This document shows, piece after piece, positions 26,280 to 35,322 of a DNA stretch of 64,000 nt. The position numbers and the translations under genes were made by a program. Source of the DNA: Arthrobacter sp. Soil782 (GTDB taxonomy: Bacteria > Actinomycetota > Actinomycetes > Actinomycetales > Micrococcaceae); NCBI RefSeq assembly GCF_001428435.1, contig NZ_LMSO01000001.1:1158653-1222652 (forward strand). Direction: 5' to 3'. The first letter of the stretch is position 1. Every line of letters starts with the position of its first letter. Below the pieces are notes generated by a model, which was not told where the DNA came from, made no database searches, and was given only the letters and a program-made list of their open reading frames with translations.

Positions 26280-26576
26280 GCCAACCACTCCTTGATTTGA
26301 CCCGCTTGGGAAATTCTTCTGTTAGTCCCAGTAGCCACGGCGGGTTGCCGGAATATAAGCGCCACGTGATCAGCATACTGTCGATCCCGTTTCTGGTGAA
26401 GTTTCGATTACAAGGGGTTGCAAAGTCGCCGAGCAGGAGTTTAATAGTTTCACCAGTAAGGCGTATGCTATTACTAAGCTCACTTATCAAGTAGGGTGGT
26501 GTGCAGTTGCACTTCGGTGCATCGTCGAAATCGACATATATGTTGCGCAGTTAGAAGTTCGATAAAGGAGCACTTC

Positions 26577-26843
26577 ATGAATTTCCTGGCATTTCTTCTT
26601 CTCGGCCTTATTGCAGGCGCCATCGCCAAACTGATTTTGCCCGGCAAGCAGGCCGGCGGCTGGATCATGACCCTGATTCTCGGTGTGATCGGTGCCCTCC
26701 TCGGAGGCTTCCTGGGGAACCTCCTCTTCGACGTCGGCGTGAACGAGTTCTTCTCGATCTCCTCGTGGCTGTTGGCCATCGGCGGCGCGATCATCGTTCT
26801 CCTCGTTTACGGAGCTATAACCAAGAATCGCTCGCACGCATAA
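26577..26843 (+). CDS. GlsB/YeaQ/YmgE-family stress response membrane protein
   Basis: This 88-residue protein has three hydrophobic Gly-rich segments with the family hallmark GLIAGAIAKLILPGKQAGG, then LGVIGALLGGFLGNLLF and a final helix. The family is transglycosylase-associated by name only and is stress-induced in many bacteria. ATG 26577 has AAAGGAG upstream. The roughly 110-base leader contains a TGCAC-ttcg-GTGCA hairpin (26508-26521). A pair GTTT (26439) and GGCGTA (26460) spaced by 17 bases resembles a sigma-B-type promoter, but weakly. Confidence 0.88.
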   Translation: MNFLAFLLLGLIAGAIAKLILPGKQAGGWIMTLILGVIGALLGGFLGNLLFDVGVNEFFSISSWLLAIGGAIIVLLVYGAITKNRSHA

Positions 26844-26860
26844 ACCGGGTACATCGACCA

Positions 26861-26895
26861 AACGCCCCGCCGGCCCCCATCCGACGGGGCGTTTT
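26861..26895 (+). terminator. Rho-independent terminator after the GlsB-like gene
   Basis: AACGCCCCG (26861-26869) and CGGGGCGTT (26885-26893) form a perfect nine-base stem, followed by TTTT. Confidence 0.85.
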
Positions 26896-26948
26896 GCGTT
26901 GAGGCAAGCGCTCGCCCAAACTTGAGCATCTCGACGGAAGGATCAGTT

Positions 26949-27722
26949 ATGGCACGCTTCAACCCTGCGGGGAAATTTGCCAGCGGAGCGGTATTCGACC
27001 GCAACGGCCAACCAAAGCCGGGCATCCAGCGCGCGGTGGAACGGGCTATCGATATTCAACGACCGTTGGTTCTCGCCAACCTGCGGCGACTGCGCAGGAA
27101 AAACCCAACGGCCACCGGCGCCGAGTTGAACGCAAAACTTGAGCGCGATTATCTCGTTGCGATCACAACCGCAGGCGCGGCTGTCGGTGGCACCGCCGTC
27201 GTGCCGGCAATCGGAACAGTGGTTTCGCTGGGACTTTCCGCCGCCGCCACCGTCGGTTTTCTGGAGGCAACGGCGCTCTATGCACAATCAGTCGCGGAGC
27301 TGCACGGAATCTCCACAGAGGATCCGGAACGTGCCCGCACGCTCGTCATGGCCATCCTCATGGGGGAGGAAGGGTCGGCTCTCATCCAGGCGACCATCGG
27401 ATCATCAGCGGGCGGGGTAACGCGTCACTGGGGGAATGTTGTCGGCGGGTCGATGTCTGCCTCGTCCGTCCGGAGTATCGGAGCCAGCATCCGCAAGCGC
27501 TTCCTCAAGCGCATGCTCGCACGCCAGGGCGGCGCCCTGTTGGGCAGGGCGCTCCCGTTCGGCGTGGGCGCGGCTGTCGGAGGAGTGGCCAACCACAAGA
27601 TGGGGCGAACGGTCATCGACGCAACCCGGGAAGCTTTCGGTCCGCCGCCCACCGTCATCCCCGGTGAGCTGCTCACGGAACTTGAGAAGCTTCCGGAGAC
27701 CGGCAACGGCCGGCAGCCCTGA
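26949..27722 (+). CDS. Conserved hypothetical protein with Gly/Ala-rich hydrophobic core
   Basis: This 257-residue protein has a basic N-terminal third (residues 1-70) and then a Gly/Ala-rich hydrophobic stretch (about 76-115, including AVVPAIGTVVSLGLSAAATV). A later Gly-rich segment (LLGRALPFGVGAAVGGVANH) precedes a short acidic tail. ATG 26949 has GGAAGGA upstream. It has some likeness to EcsC/DUF697-type membrane-associated proteins but no diagnostic motif. It ends two bases from the convergent DUF445 gene. Confidence 0.7.
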   Translation: MARFNPAGKFASGAVFDRNGQPKPGIQRAVERAIDIQRPLVLANLRRLRRKNPTATGAELNAKLERDYLVAITTAGAAVGGTAVVPAIGTVVSLGLSAAATVGFLEATALYAQSVAELHGISTEDPERARTLVMAILMGEEGSALIQATIGSSAGGVTRHWGNVVGGSMSASSVRSIGASIRKRFLKRMLARQGGALLGRALPFGVGAAVGGVANHKMGRTVIDATREAFGPPPTVIPGELLTELEKLPETGNGRQP

Positions 27723-27724
27723 CG

Positions 27725-28978
27725 CTAGCCGAACAGTGCGTGCGCCAATGAGAAGATGCCCAGTCCGGCAAGAGCGCCGACCACGGTGCCGTTGATCCGG
27801 ATGAACTGAAGATCCTTGCCGACTTGGAGTTCGATCTTCCGTGAGGTTTCTTCGGCGTCCCAGCGCTCCACAGTTTCGGAGATGATGCCCGCGATGTCGC
27901 TTCGGTAGGTCCGCACGAGGTAACCGGCGCCGTCGGAAATCCACCTATTGATCTTGCCCGCAAGCTCCTCGTCCGTGGTGAGACGCCGCCCGAAGTCGCG
28001 GACCGCAGCCTTGAAGTTACGGGTCAGTTCACTATCAGGGTCATTGACTGCTTCCAGGAGGGCTGTCTTGATGGTAAACCAGGCCCGTGCGGCAACATCA
28101 TGCAGACGCGGGTCATCAAGGATGCCGGCCTTGATCTCCTCGGCCTTCGCAATAATGACCGGATCATGCTGCAGATCCTGGGCGAGGTCCTTGAGATACT
28201 TGTCGATGGAGAGCCGGACATCGTGCTGGGGATCCGCCTGGACCGCCCGAACGAACTTGAGGAACTCCACATAAACCTTGTCGCCGACGAGCCCGTCCAC
28301 GAAGTGCGGCACCCATGTGGGTGAGCGTTGGGACACAACGCGGGAAACGACGTCGTAATTGCCGTCCACCCACTCGGCTGCCCGGTCCACCAGCAGGTCA
28401 ATGAGCCGGTGGTGGTGTCCCTCCTCGAAGACGCGCTCCGCCATGCGACCGACCGGCGGCCCCCACGGTGGGTCCACCACGTGCTTGCGCACCATTGATT
28501 CGATGACCTTCTGGACGGCGTCGTCATCCAGCACGGTGAAAGCACCGCGGATCAGGGCGGCACCTTCCACGGCTACGCGGTCTGCGCCCTCCGGCCGGGA
28601 GAGCCATGCGCCGGCGCGCTGGGCGAGGCCGAGTGAGGAAAGCTTCTGCTGCACCACGGACTCCGAAAGGAAGTTCTCCTCCACAAACTGCCCCAGTGAT
28701 GTGCCGATCTGGTCCTTCTTGCGCGGAATGATCGCTGTGTGGGGAATCTTGAGCCCCATCGGGTACCTGAACAGGGCCGTTACGGCGAACCAGTCGGCCA
28801 GGGCTCCCACCATGCCGCCCTCCGCAGCAGCGCGGACGTACTGCAACCACGGGTACTGCTCCTGAAGAGCGAAGGCGATCAGGAAAATCACCGCCATGAT
28901 GGCGAGCAAGCCCGTCGCAACGGTCTTCATCCGTCTCAGACCCGCGGCGCGCTCCGTATCGGTCAACGCAATGCTCAC
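27725..28978 (-). CDS. DUF445 membrane protein
   Basis: This 417-residue protein has an N-terminal membrane helix (TGLLAIMAVIFLIAFAL) and the DUF445 hallmark GGMVGALADWFAVTALFRYPMG. A long helical cytoplasmic region follows, with a C-terminal membrane helix (VVGALAGLGIFSLAHALFG). The family (YheB-like) is widespread and of unknown function. It is divergent from the glycerophosphodiesterase gene across an 84-base gap. Confidence 0.88.
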   Translation of the reverse strand: MSIALTDTERAAGLRRMKTVATGLLAIMAVIFLIAFALQEQYPWLQYVRAAAEGGMVGALADWFAVTALFRYPMGLKIPHTAIIPRKKDQIGTSLGQFVEENFLSESVVQQKLSSLGLAQRAGAWLSRPEGADRVAVEGAALIRGAFTVLDDDAVQKVIESMVRKHVVDPPWGPPVGRMAERVFEEGHHHRLIDLLVDRAAEWVDGNYDVVSRVVSQRSPTWVPHFVDGLVGDKVYVEFLKFVRAVQADPQHDVRLSIDKYLKDLAQDLQHDPVIIAKAEEIKAGILDDPRLHDVAARAWFTIKTALLEAVNDPDSELTRNFKAAVRDFGRRLTTDEELAGKINRWISDGAGYLVRTYRSDIAGIISETVERWDAEETSRKIELQVGKDLQFIRINGTVVGALAGLGIFSLAHALFG

Positions 28979-29062
28979 TTAGTCCTCCGCATCGATGCTG
29001 AATTCCCATCTAACCAGCCGTCCGGAGGACAGTCACGCCGCCGATTCGCTAGCGTAAGGCCT

Positions 29063-29953
29063 GTGGCAGAACAACGAGCAGTGAAGCACCTGGTTTTCGC
29101 GCACCGCGGGGCGAGCGAACAGTACGCGGAACACACCCGCGCTGCGTTCCTGCAGGCGCTCGCGGAAGGTGCTGACGGGGTGGAATGCGACGTCCACCTC
29201 ACAGAGGACCTTGAACTTGTCTGCATTCACGACACCACCCTGGACCGCACCTCCAGCGGAACGGGAGACGTGGGAGACCATACGCTGCGGCAGTTGCGTG
29301 AACTGGACTTCGCCTCATGGAAGGGGGCGAATATCCCGCCAGGGTATGGCGGTGTGGCCGATCAGCTGCTCACGCTCGAAGACCTGCTGGATCTCCTGCG
29401 TACGGACGGACGTCAACTCGAGCTGGCCATCGAGCTGAAGCACCCGAGCCCCTTCGGGCTCAAGCTGGAGGAACGGCTGATCGCCTTCCTGATGAGGGAG
29501 GGCTATGATCCGGAGACTTCCCGGCTCGCCAACCTGCACATCACTTTCATGAGCTTCAATCCCGACTCGGTCCGCCACCTGCTGGAGCGCGTGCCCGCCG
29601 ACGTCGTCTGCCAGCTGGTGGCCGACGTGCAGCCTGATGACGTGCGCGAAACTTTGGGCCCACTCACCGCTGCGGCCGTGATGAACCTCCTCCGGCGCGC
29701 GCTGCACGAGGGGGAGCGCATCATCGCGAGTGGAGCGGTGGGAATCGCCGGGCCAAGCATCGCGTACGTGCGTGCCCATCCGGATCGGGTTGCGCGGTGG
29801 CTCGAGTCCGGGCTTCGCCTGCGGGTGTGGACGGTTGACGCTGACGACGACATAGACCTCCTCCGCGACCTCGGCGCCCAGGAGATCACTACCAACCGTC
29901 CGGCGTATGTTCTTGGCAGGCTCAAAGGGGAGTCCTCGACCGGCCGGGTGTGA
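29063..29953 (+). CDS. Glycerophosphodiester phosphodiesterase
   Basis: The enzyme hydrolyses glycerophosphodiesters to glycerol 3-phosphate and an alcohol. The TIM-barrel catalytic set is complete: HRG (His14, Arg15), ECDVHLT (Glu41, Asp43) and the general-acid His56 in CIHDTTLDRTSSG. The C-terminal end has the usual VWTVDADDDIDLL and ITTNRPAYVL. No signal peptide is seen, so it is cytoplasmic. The frame is open far upstream; GTG 29063 gives 296 residues and the expected beginning, but its ribosome-binding site is weak. A GH15 gene starts 12 bases after the stop. Confidence 0.9.
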   Translation: MAEQRAVKHLVFAHRGASEQYAEHTRAAFLQALAEGADGVECDVHLTEDLELVCIHDTTLDRTSSGTGDVGDHTLRQLRELDFASWKGANIPPGYGGVADQLLTLEDLLDLLRTDGRQLELAIELKHPSPFGLKLEERLIAFLMREGYDPETSRLANLHITFMSFNPDSVRHLLERVPADVVCQLVADVQPDDVRETLGPLTAAAVMNLLRRALHEGERIIASGAVGIAGPSIAYVRAHPDRVARWLESGLRLRVWTVDADDDIDLLRDLGAQEITTNRPAYVLGRLKGESSTGRV

Positions 29954-29965
29954 TTGAGTTATCGC

Positions 29966-31771
29966 ATGGCTATGCCGATTGAGGACTACGCGCTGATTTC
30001 CGATCTTCACACCGGTGCGCTCGTTTCCCGGGGTGGGAGCGTGGACTGGCTTTGTTACCCGCGCTTTGACTCGGCGTCGGTCTTTTCCGCGCTGCTGGGC
30101 AATGACAACCACGGACGGTGGCTCGTGGCGCCGGCGCACGCCGCCGGTGTTGCCGAGCTGGTGGAGTGGAAGTACATCGAGTCCACGTTCGTACTGCAGT
30201 CCAGATGGCGTACCGAAGCCGGTGAAGTCCTGGTGACCGACTACATGCCCATCCACGACCGGCGCGCATCCCTTGCACGGCGTATCGAGGGAATCAGCGG
30301 ATCAGTGCCTATGCGCCAGGAGCTTGTAGTGCGCTTCGGCTACGGCGAGGTGCTGCCATGGGTGCGGCGTACCCATGAGAAGGGCGGTCCCGGAATCCTC
30401 GCGATGGCCGGACCGGATGCCTTGCTCCTGCGTGGCACCCATCTTCCGCGCGCCGCCGATCACCGCCACGTGGGAGAGTTCACCGTCGAAGCCGGTGAGA
30501 AGGTGGACCTCGAGCTGGTGTGGTACCCATCCCACCGTCAGCAGCCGACACCCCTGGACTTCGACGTCGCACTTCAGGCAACCATCGACTACTGGCAGGG
30601 CTGGGCGGAAAGCTGCGAGAAGCAGGGCGAGTATGACGGCATCGTCAAGCGCTCACTCCTGGTGCTGCGTGCCCTGACGCATGAAGACACCGGCGGCATC
30701 GTCGCGGCCCCCACCACGTCGCTGCCCGAGGCCTTCGGCGGCGAGCGGAACTGGGATTACCGGTTCTGCTGGCTACGTGACGCCGCATTGACGCTCGAAG
30801 CGATGATGACGCACGGCTACGAGGATGAGGCCTCGGAATGGCGGAACTGGTTGCTCCGTGCGGTTGCCGGCGACCCCGAGGATCTCCAGATCATGTACAG
30901 CGTTTCTGGTGAGCGGAACCTTCCGGAGAAAGTCCTAGGGCACCTGCCGGGTTACGCGGACTCCGCTCCAGTTCGGATCGGCAACGGGGCCGTGACCCAA
31001 TACCAGGCCGACGTCGTCGGTGAAGTAATGGTTGCCCTGGAAAAGCTGCGCAAGCGCGGAGTGAAGGAAGACGAATTCTCCTGGCCGCTGCAGCATGCAC
31101 TGTTGGGGTTCCTGGAGAAACACCTGAGCGCCAAGGACCACGGTATCTGGGAGATGCGCGGTGAGCCGGCCTACTTCACGCACTCCCGCGTCATGATGTG
31201 GGCCGCGTTCGACCGCGGAGCCCGCGCGGTCCGCGAGCACGGTCTCAAAGGTGAGGCAGACCGGTGGGAGCAACTCCGGGATAAGCTCCGCGCCGAGATC
31301 CTTGAGCAGGGTTTCAGCAGTGAGGTGAACTCTTTCACCCAGTATTACGGCACCACCTTGGTGGATGCGTCACTGCTGCAGCTGCCGCAGGTCGGGTTCG
31401 TTGATTACGACCACCCGATGATGCTCGGCACGGTTACGAGGCTGGAAGAAGAGCTGCTCGATGAGCATGGGCTGCTGCTCCGCTACCGCACCGAATCATC
31501 AATCGATGGTTTGGCGCCCGGCGAGCACCCGTTCCTTGCCTGTTCCTTCTGGCTCGTTGAGCAGTACGCGCATACCGGCAGACTTCAGGACGCCAAGAAA
31601 CTGATGGACCAGCTGGTGGGCTATGCCAACCAGCTTGGCCTGCTGTCCGAGGAGTACGACGCCGGGAACGCCAGGATGGCCGGAAACTTCCCTCAGGCGT
31701 TCTCCCACCTGGGGCTGGTGCGGGCCGCCGATGCGATCCACGCGGCCCAGCAGGTCTCCCTCGCGTCCTGA
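29966..31771 (+). CDS. Glycoside hydrolase family 15 protein (trehalase/glucoamylase-like)
   Basis: This cytoplasmic protein of about 601 residues has the actinobacterial GH15 layout. An N-terminal beta domain (PIEDYALISDLHTGALVSRGGSVDWLCYPRFDS split over strands) is followed by the (alpha/alpha)6 barrel with GGERNWDYRFCWLRDAALTL, which is the substrate-binding region, and the late segment ACSFWLVEQYAHTGR. Mycobacterial and Streptomyces relatives include trehalases, others are glucan hydrolases; substrate cannot be read from sequence alone. ATG 29966 or 29972 is preferred to TTG 29954. It probably shares a transcript with the phosphodiesterase. Confidence 0.88.
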   Translation: MAMPIEDYALISDLHTGALVSRGGSVDWLCYPRFDSASVFSALLGNDNHGRWLVAPAHAAGVAELVEWKYIESTFVLQSRWRTEAGEVLVTDYMPIHDRRASLARRIEGISGSVPMRQELVVRFGYGEVLPWVRRTHEKGGPGILAMAGPDALLLRGTHLPRAADHRHVGEFTVEAGEKVDLELVWYPSHRQQPTPLDFDVALQATIDYWQGWAESCEKQGEYDGIVKRSLLVLRALTHEDTGGIVAAPTTSLPEAFGGERNWDYRFCWLRDAALTLEAMMTHGYEDEASEWRNWLLRAVAGDPEDLQIMYSVSGERNLPEKVLGHLPGYADSAPVRIGNGAVTQYQADVVGEVMVALEKLRKRGVKEDEFSWPLQHALLGFLEKHLSAKDHGIWEMRGEPAYFTHSRVMMWAAFDRGARAVREHGLKGEADRWEQLRDKLRAEILEQGFSSEVNSFTQYYGTTLVDASLLQLPQVGFVDYDHPMMLGTVTRLEEELLDEHGLLLRYRTESSIDGLAPGEHPFLACSFWLVEQYAHTGRLQDAKKLMDQLVGYANQLGLLSEEYDAGNARMAGNFPQAFSHLGLVRAADAIHAAQQVSLAS

Positions 31772-31776
31772 TTTCA

Positions 31777-31818
31777 CAGGACACGCCCCTTATGAAGGGT
31801 CATAAGGGGCGTGTCCTG
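31777..31818. terminator. Perfect 19-bp hairpin between convergent genes
   Basis: Bases 31777-31795 (starting CAGGACACGCCCC) are the exact reverse complement of 31800-31818, with a four-base loop. It lies six bases after the GH15 stop and 20 bases before the alcohol dehydrogenase stop. Neither strand has a T-run, so it is not a textbook intrinsic terminator. Confidence 0.7.
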
Positions 31819-31837
31819 ACAGATGAACGGTGGACGG

Positions 31838-33013
31838 TTAAGGCTTGAGCACCACCTTGATGCAGCCGTCCTCCTTCTTCTGGAAGGTTTCGTAAGCAGC
31901 CGGTCCTTCATCAAGCGGAACTTCGTGGGTCTTGAGATCCATGACACCCAACGGATCCGAGGGGTCTTCCACGATGGGAAGCAGATCATCGGTCCACCGG
32001 CGGACGTTGCACTGGCCCATGCGTGTCTGAATCTGCTTGTCGAACATGGTCAGCAGCGGCATGGGGCTTGCCGTGCCGCCGTATACGCCGCTGATGGATA
32101 ACGTTCCACCCCGGCGCACGGCATCAATCGCGGCGTGCAGGACGCTCAGCCGGTCCACGCCGGCTGTTTCCATGGCCTTTTTCGCGACAGCATCGGGGAG
32201 GAGCCCGACAGCGTGCTGGGCGAAGGCGCCTAGGGGTGAGTGGTGTGCCTCCATGCCGACAGCGTCAACGACGGCGTCCGGCCCGCGCCCATCGGTCATT
32301 TCCCGCAGCTCATCGCCGACGTTCTTTGAGAAGTCGACAACCTCGATGCCGTGCCGCTCTGCCATCGCGCGGCGCTCCGCTACGGGCTCAACCGCGATTA
32401 CCCGCTGACCGAGGTACTTGCCGACCCTGCTGGCGAACTGGCCAACGGGACCAAGACCAAAGACGGCCAGGGTCCCGCCGTCGGGCACGTCTGCGTACTT
32501 CACTCCCTGCCAGGCGGTGGGAAGGATGTCGGAAAGGTACAGGTAGCGCTCGTCGGGCAGCTCGCTGCCCACCTTGACGGCCCCGTAGTCTGCATGCGGA
32601 ACGCGCAGGTACTCGGCCTGGCCGCCCGGCACGGAGCCATACAGTTCCGAGTACCCGAGCATCTTCGCGCCAGTGCCTTTGTCCCTGCTTTGGGTGGTCT
32701 CGCACTGGGACTGCAAGCCCTGATTGCACATCCAGCAGTGACCGCACGCCACGTTGAACGGGATGACCACGCGGTCTCCGGGCGCGAGGTTGGTCACGCT
32801 GCTTCCCACCTCCTCCACGATGCCCATTGGTTCATGGCCAAGGATGTCCCCTTTGTTCATGAACGGACCGAGCACCTCGTAGAGGTGAAGGTCGGATCCG
32901 CAGATCGCGGTTGAAGTGATGCGAACGATTGCATCCGTGGGCTCCTGAATTCGTGGATCAGGAACGTTGTCGATGCTGAGCGATCGCTTGCCCTGCCAGG
33001 TAAGTGCCTTCAT
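31838..33013 (-). CDS. Zinc-dependent alcohol dehydrogenase (formaldehyde dehydrogenase-like)
   Basis: This medium-chain dehydrogenase of 391 residues has catalytic zinc ligands Cys38 and His60-Glu61 (GDILGHEPMGIVEEVG), structural-zinc cysteines at 90, 93, 96 and 104 (CGHCWMCNQGLQSQC) and the nucleotide fold VFGLGPVGQFASRVGKYLG. The long insertion and overall length fit the class that includes glutathione-independent formaldehyde dehydrogenases. The substrate is not determined. ATG 33013 has GGGAGAG upstream; an in-frame TTG at 33028 is less likely. It is divergent from azlC. Confidence 0.9.
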   Translation of the reverse strand: MKALTWQGKRSLSIDNVPDPRIQEPTDAIVRITSTAICGSDLHLYEVLGPFMNKGDILGHEPMGIVEEVGSSVTNLAPGDRVVIPFNVACGHCWMCNQGLQSQCETTQSRDKGTGAKMLGYSELYGSVPGGQAEYLRVPHADYGAVKVGSELPDERYLYLSDILPTAWQGVKYADVPDGGTLAVFGLGPVGQFASRVGKYLGQRVIAVEPVAERRAMAERHGIEVVDFSKNVGDELREMTDGRGPDAVVDAVGMEAHHSPLGAFAQHAVGLLPDAVAKKAMETAGVDRLSVLHAAIDAVRRGGTLSISGVYGGTASPMPLLTMFDKQIQTRMGQCNVRRWTDDLLPIVEDPSDPLGVMDLKTHEVPLDEGPAAYETFQKKEDGCIKVVLKP

Positions 33014-33115
33014 GTTGGTCTCTCCCAAGGGTTGGTAAGCATGCTGACTATATTCAGTATTGCCGGGATTCCGTCGGAAGTGAACCCCATCGGCGGAACG
33101 GCATACGCTTGGCCG

Positions 33116-33835
33116 GTGGAGTTATCGAGATCCCCGGCTGTCCGGGTTGGACTGTCAATTGCCGTGGCGACCGGCCTCTATGGGGTGTCCTTCGGTGCCC
33201 TGTCAATCGCCTCCGGGCTGGACCTCCTGCAGACCATGGCACTGAGTCTCCTGCTATTCAGCGGCGGTTCCCAGTTCGCGTTCATCGGCGTGGTGGGAGG
33301 CGGCGGAACCGGGGCGGCCGCGATGTCCGCGGCTTCCCTGCTCGGTATCCGCAACGCCGTCTACGGAATGCAGATGAACGCGATGCTCCGGCCGCGCGGC
33401 CTGCGCCGTTTCGCGGCCGCGCAGGTAACCATTGATGAGTCGACGGCGACGGCCACCGGACAGAGCGAGCCGCAGGAGCAATCGCGAGGGTTCTGGGTTG
33501 CCGGGATCGGTATATACGTTCTATGGAATGTCTTCACGCTTGCGGGCGCGCTGCTGGGGAATGCACTCGGTGATCCTGCGCAATGGGGTCTGGACGGCGC
33601 TGCGGTCGCCGCATTCCTCGGACTGCTGTGGCCCCGGCTGAAGGCGCGGGAGCCGGCGGCCATCGCCGTGGTCTGTGCGCTGGTTACCCTGCTCACCGTC
33701 CCCTTTGTGCCTGCCGGCATCCCGATCCTCGTGGCCGCCGCGGTTGCTGCGCTGGCCGGCTGGTTCAGTTCCGGCCACCCGCGCGAGGGCCTTGAGCCCG
33801 ATGTCGAGCCCTATCCCACGGAAGGACACCGGTGA
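33116..33835 (+). CDS. azlC: AzlC family branched-chain amino acid exporter, large subunit
   Basis: This integral membrane protein of about 239 residues begins with the AzlC pattern VGLSIAVATGLYGVSFGALS and continues with LFSGGSQFAFIGVVGGGG and GIRNAVYGMQMN, then further helices. AzlC with AzlD exports branched-chain amino acids and analogues. The frame opens at 33032; GTG 33116 gives the usual family length, though its ribosome-binding site is poor. It overlaps azlD by four bases (GTGA). Confidence 0.88.
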   Translation: MELSRSPAVRVGLSIAVATGLYGVSFGALSIASGLDLLQTMALSLLLFSGGSQFAFIGVVGGGGTGAAAMSAASLLGIRNAVYGMQMNAMLRPRGLRRFAAAQVTIDESTATATGQSEPQEQSRGFWVAGIGIYVLWNVFTLAGALLGNALGDPAQWGLDGAAVAAFLGLLWPRLKAREPAAIAVVCALVTLLTVPFVPAGIPILVAAAVAALAGWFSSGHPREGLEPDVEPYPTEGHR

Positions 33836-34143
33836 ACCTCTGGATCTGGATCCTCATTGCCTGCGGAATCAGCTATCTCACGAAGCTCGCCGGCTATCTG
33901 GTGCCCGCGCGCCTCATGGAGAACCCGCACATGACCCGCGTCGCCGGCACGCTGACGATCGGGCTGCTCGCGTCACTGACCGCCGTGAACACCTTTTCGA
34001 GCGGGCAATCCCTGGTGATTGATGCGCGTCTCGCGGCCCTCGTCGCAGCAGGGGTGGCGCTGTGGCTGCGGGCGCCGTTCCTCGTCGTCGTCCTCGTGGG
34101 GGCGGGCGCCGCGGCGCTGGCGCGCCTGCTTGGCGCCCCGTAG
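33832..34143 (+). CDS. azlD: AzlD family branched-chain amino acid exporter, small subunit
   Basis: This 103-residue protein has four hydrophobic helices and the AzlD features WIWILIACGISYLTKLAGYLVP and FLVVVLVGAGAAALARLL. It is translationally coupled to azlC through a GTGA overlap. The two subunits form the export complex in the cytoplasmic membrane. Confidence 0.88.
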   Translation: MNLWIWILIACGISYLTKLAGYLVPARLMENPHMTRVAGTLTIGLLASLTAVNTFSSGQSLVIDARLAALVAAGVALWLRAPFLVVVLVGAGAAALARLLGAP

Positions 34144-34194
34144 CCCCGTGAATACGGCCGCTCGCGTATGCCAGTGCGGCCCACTAGAAGGGAT

Positions 34195-35322
34195 CTAGAC
34201 AGAGCCGACGACGGCGGCAGTCGCCTCAGCGATAGCCGCCTCTTCGTCTGTGGGCACCACGAGGACCGGGAAAGCCGATTCCTCTGTGCTGATCTCCCGC
34301 GGCGAGCCGCCCGGTTTCTGGTTCTCGGCGTCGTCAATGTAGACACCCAGGGCGCCCAGACGGTTGACCACGCGCTCCCGGAAACGCCAGGAGTTCTCCC
34401 CGATGCCCGCCGTGAACACGAGCGCCTGCGCGCCTCCAACAGCAACGTGGTACCCGCCGATGTACTTCGCAAGGCGATAAGACGCGATGTCCAGTGCCAC
34501 AGCACCGGCAGGGTCCCCGGACTCCTCGATCGACCGCATGTCATTGTGGCCTGTGAGGCCCTTCAGGCCGGACCCGCGGTTGAGTAGCTGATCGAGATCC
34601 GTCTCCGTGTAGCCCTCCCGGCTGAGGAACAGCAGGATCGACGGATCGATGTCGCCGGACCTGGTTCCCATGACAAGTCCCTCCAGCGGAGTGAACCCCA
34701 TCGAGGTATCAATGCTTTGGCCATGCTGCACAGCAGTAATGGACGCGCCGTTGCCCAGGTGCGCGATGATGCCCGTGAATTCGGTTGGCGGCATCCCGAG
34801 CAGCCCGGCGGCGTGCCGAGTCACGTACTCGAAGGATGTGCCGTGAAACCCGTACCGGCGGATGCCGAAATTCTTGTACAGCTCATCCGGCACGGCGTAC
34901 CGCCACGCATGCTCGGGCAGCGTGCGGTGGAAGGCCGTGTCAAACACTGCCACCTGCGGCATGTCCGGCCACCGTTCGGCAATGGCGCGCAGACCCTGCA
35001 CGTTGGCAGGATTGTGCAACGGGGCCAGTGGGTTGAGCCGGTCGATCGCGCGGATGATCTCGTTCGTGACGAGCACTGGTTCGCTGAACCGTTCGCCGCC
35101 GTGAACCACGCGGTGACCGACGGCGCCGATGGACTTGCCCTGCAGCTTGGCATCCAGCTCCTCAGTGACCCGGTCCAGCGCTTCGGTGTGATCCTTCGGA
35201 CCGCCGTTCGCGGTGTCGCCGATGCGCTCGATCAGCCCGTTGGCCAGGCGCTCCCCGCTCGCGGAATCCCGGACCTGGTACTTGAGCGACGACGAGCCCG
35301 AGTTGATGACGAGGATGATCAT
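34195..35322 (-). CDS. ackA: Acetate kinase
   Basis: AckA interconverts acetyl phosphate and ADP with acetate and ATP. The 375-residue protein has the N-terminal phosphate motif VINSGSSSLKYQV, the VAVFDTAFHRTLP signature with the catalytic Asp, HLGNGASITAV, and the second phosphate motif FTAGIGENS near the C-terminus. Its ATG overlaps the pta stop by four bases, so Pta and AckA are made together as an overflow and acetate-uptake pathway. Confidence 0.96.
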   Translation of the reverse strand: MIILVINSGSSSLKYQVRDSASGERLANGLIERIGDTANGGPKDHTEALDRVTEELDAKLQGKSIGAVGHRVVHGGERFSEPVLVTNEIIRAIDRLNPLAPLHNPANVQGLRAIAERWPDMPQVAVFDTAFHRTLPEHAWRYAVPDELYKNFGIRRYGFHGTSFEYVTRHAAGLLGMPPTEFTGIIAHLGNGASITAVQHGQSIDTSMGFTPLEGLVMGTRSGDIDPSILLFLSREGYTETDLDQLLNRGSGLKGLTGHNDMRSIEESGDPAGAVALDIASYRLAKYIGGYHVAVGGAQALVFTAGIGENSWRFRERVVNRLGALGVYIDDAENQKPGGSPREISTEESAFPVLVVPTDEEAAIAEATAAVVGSV

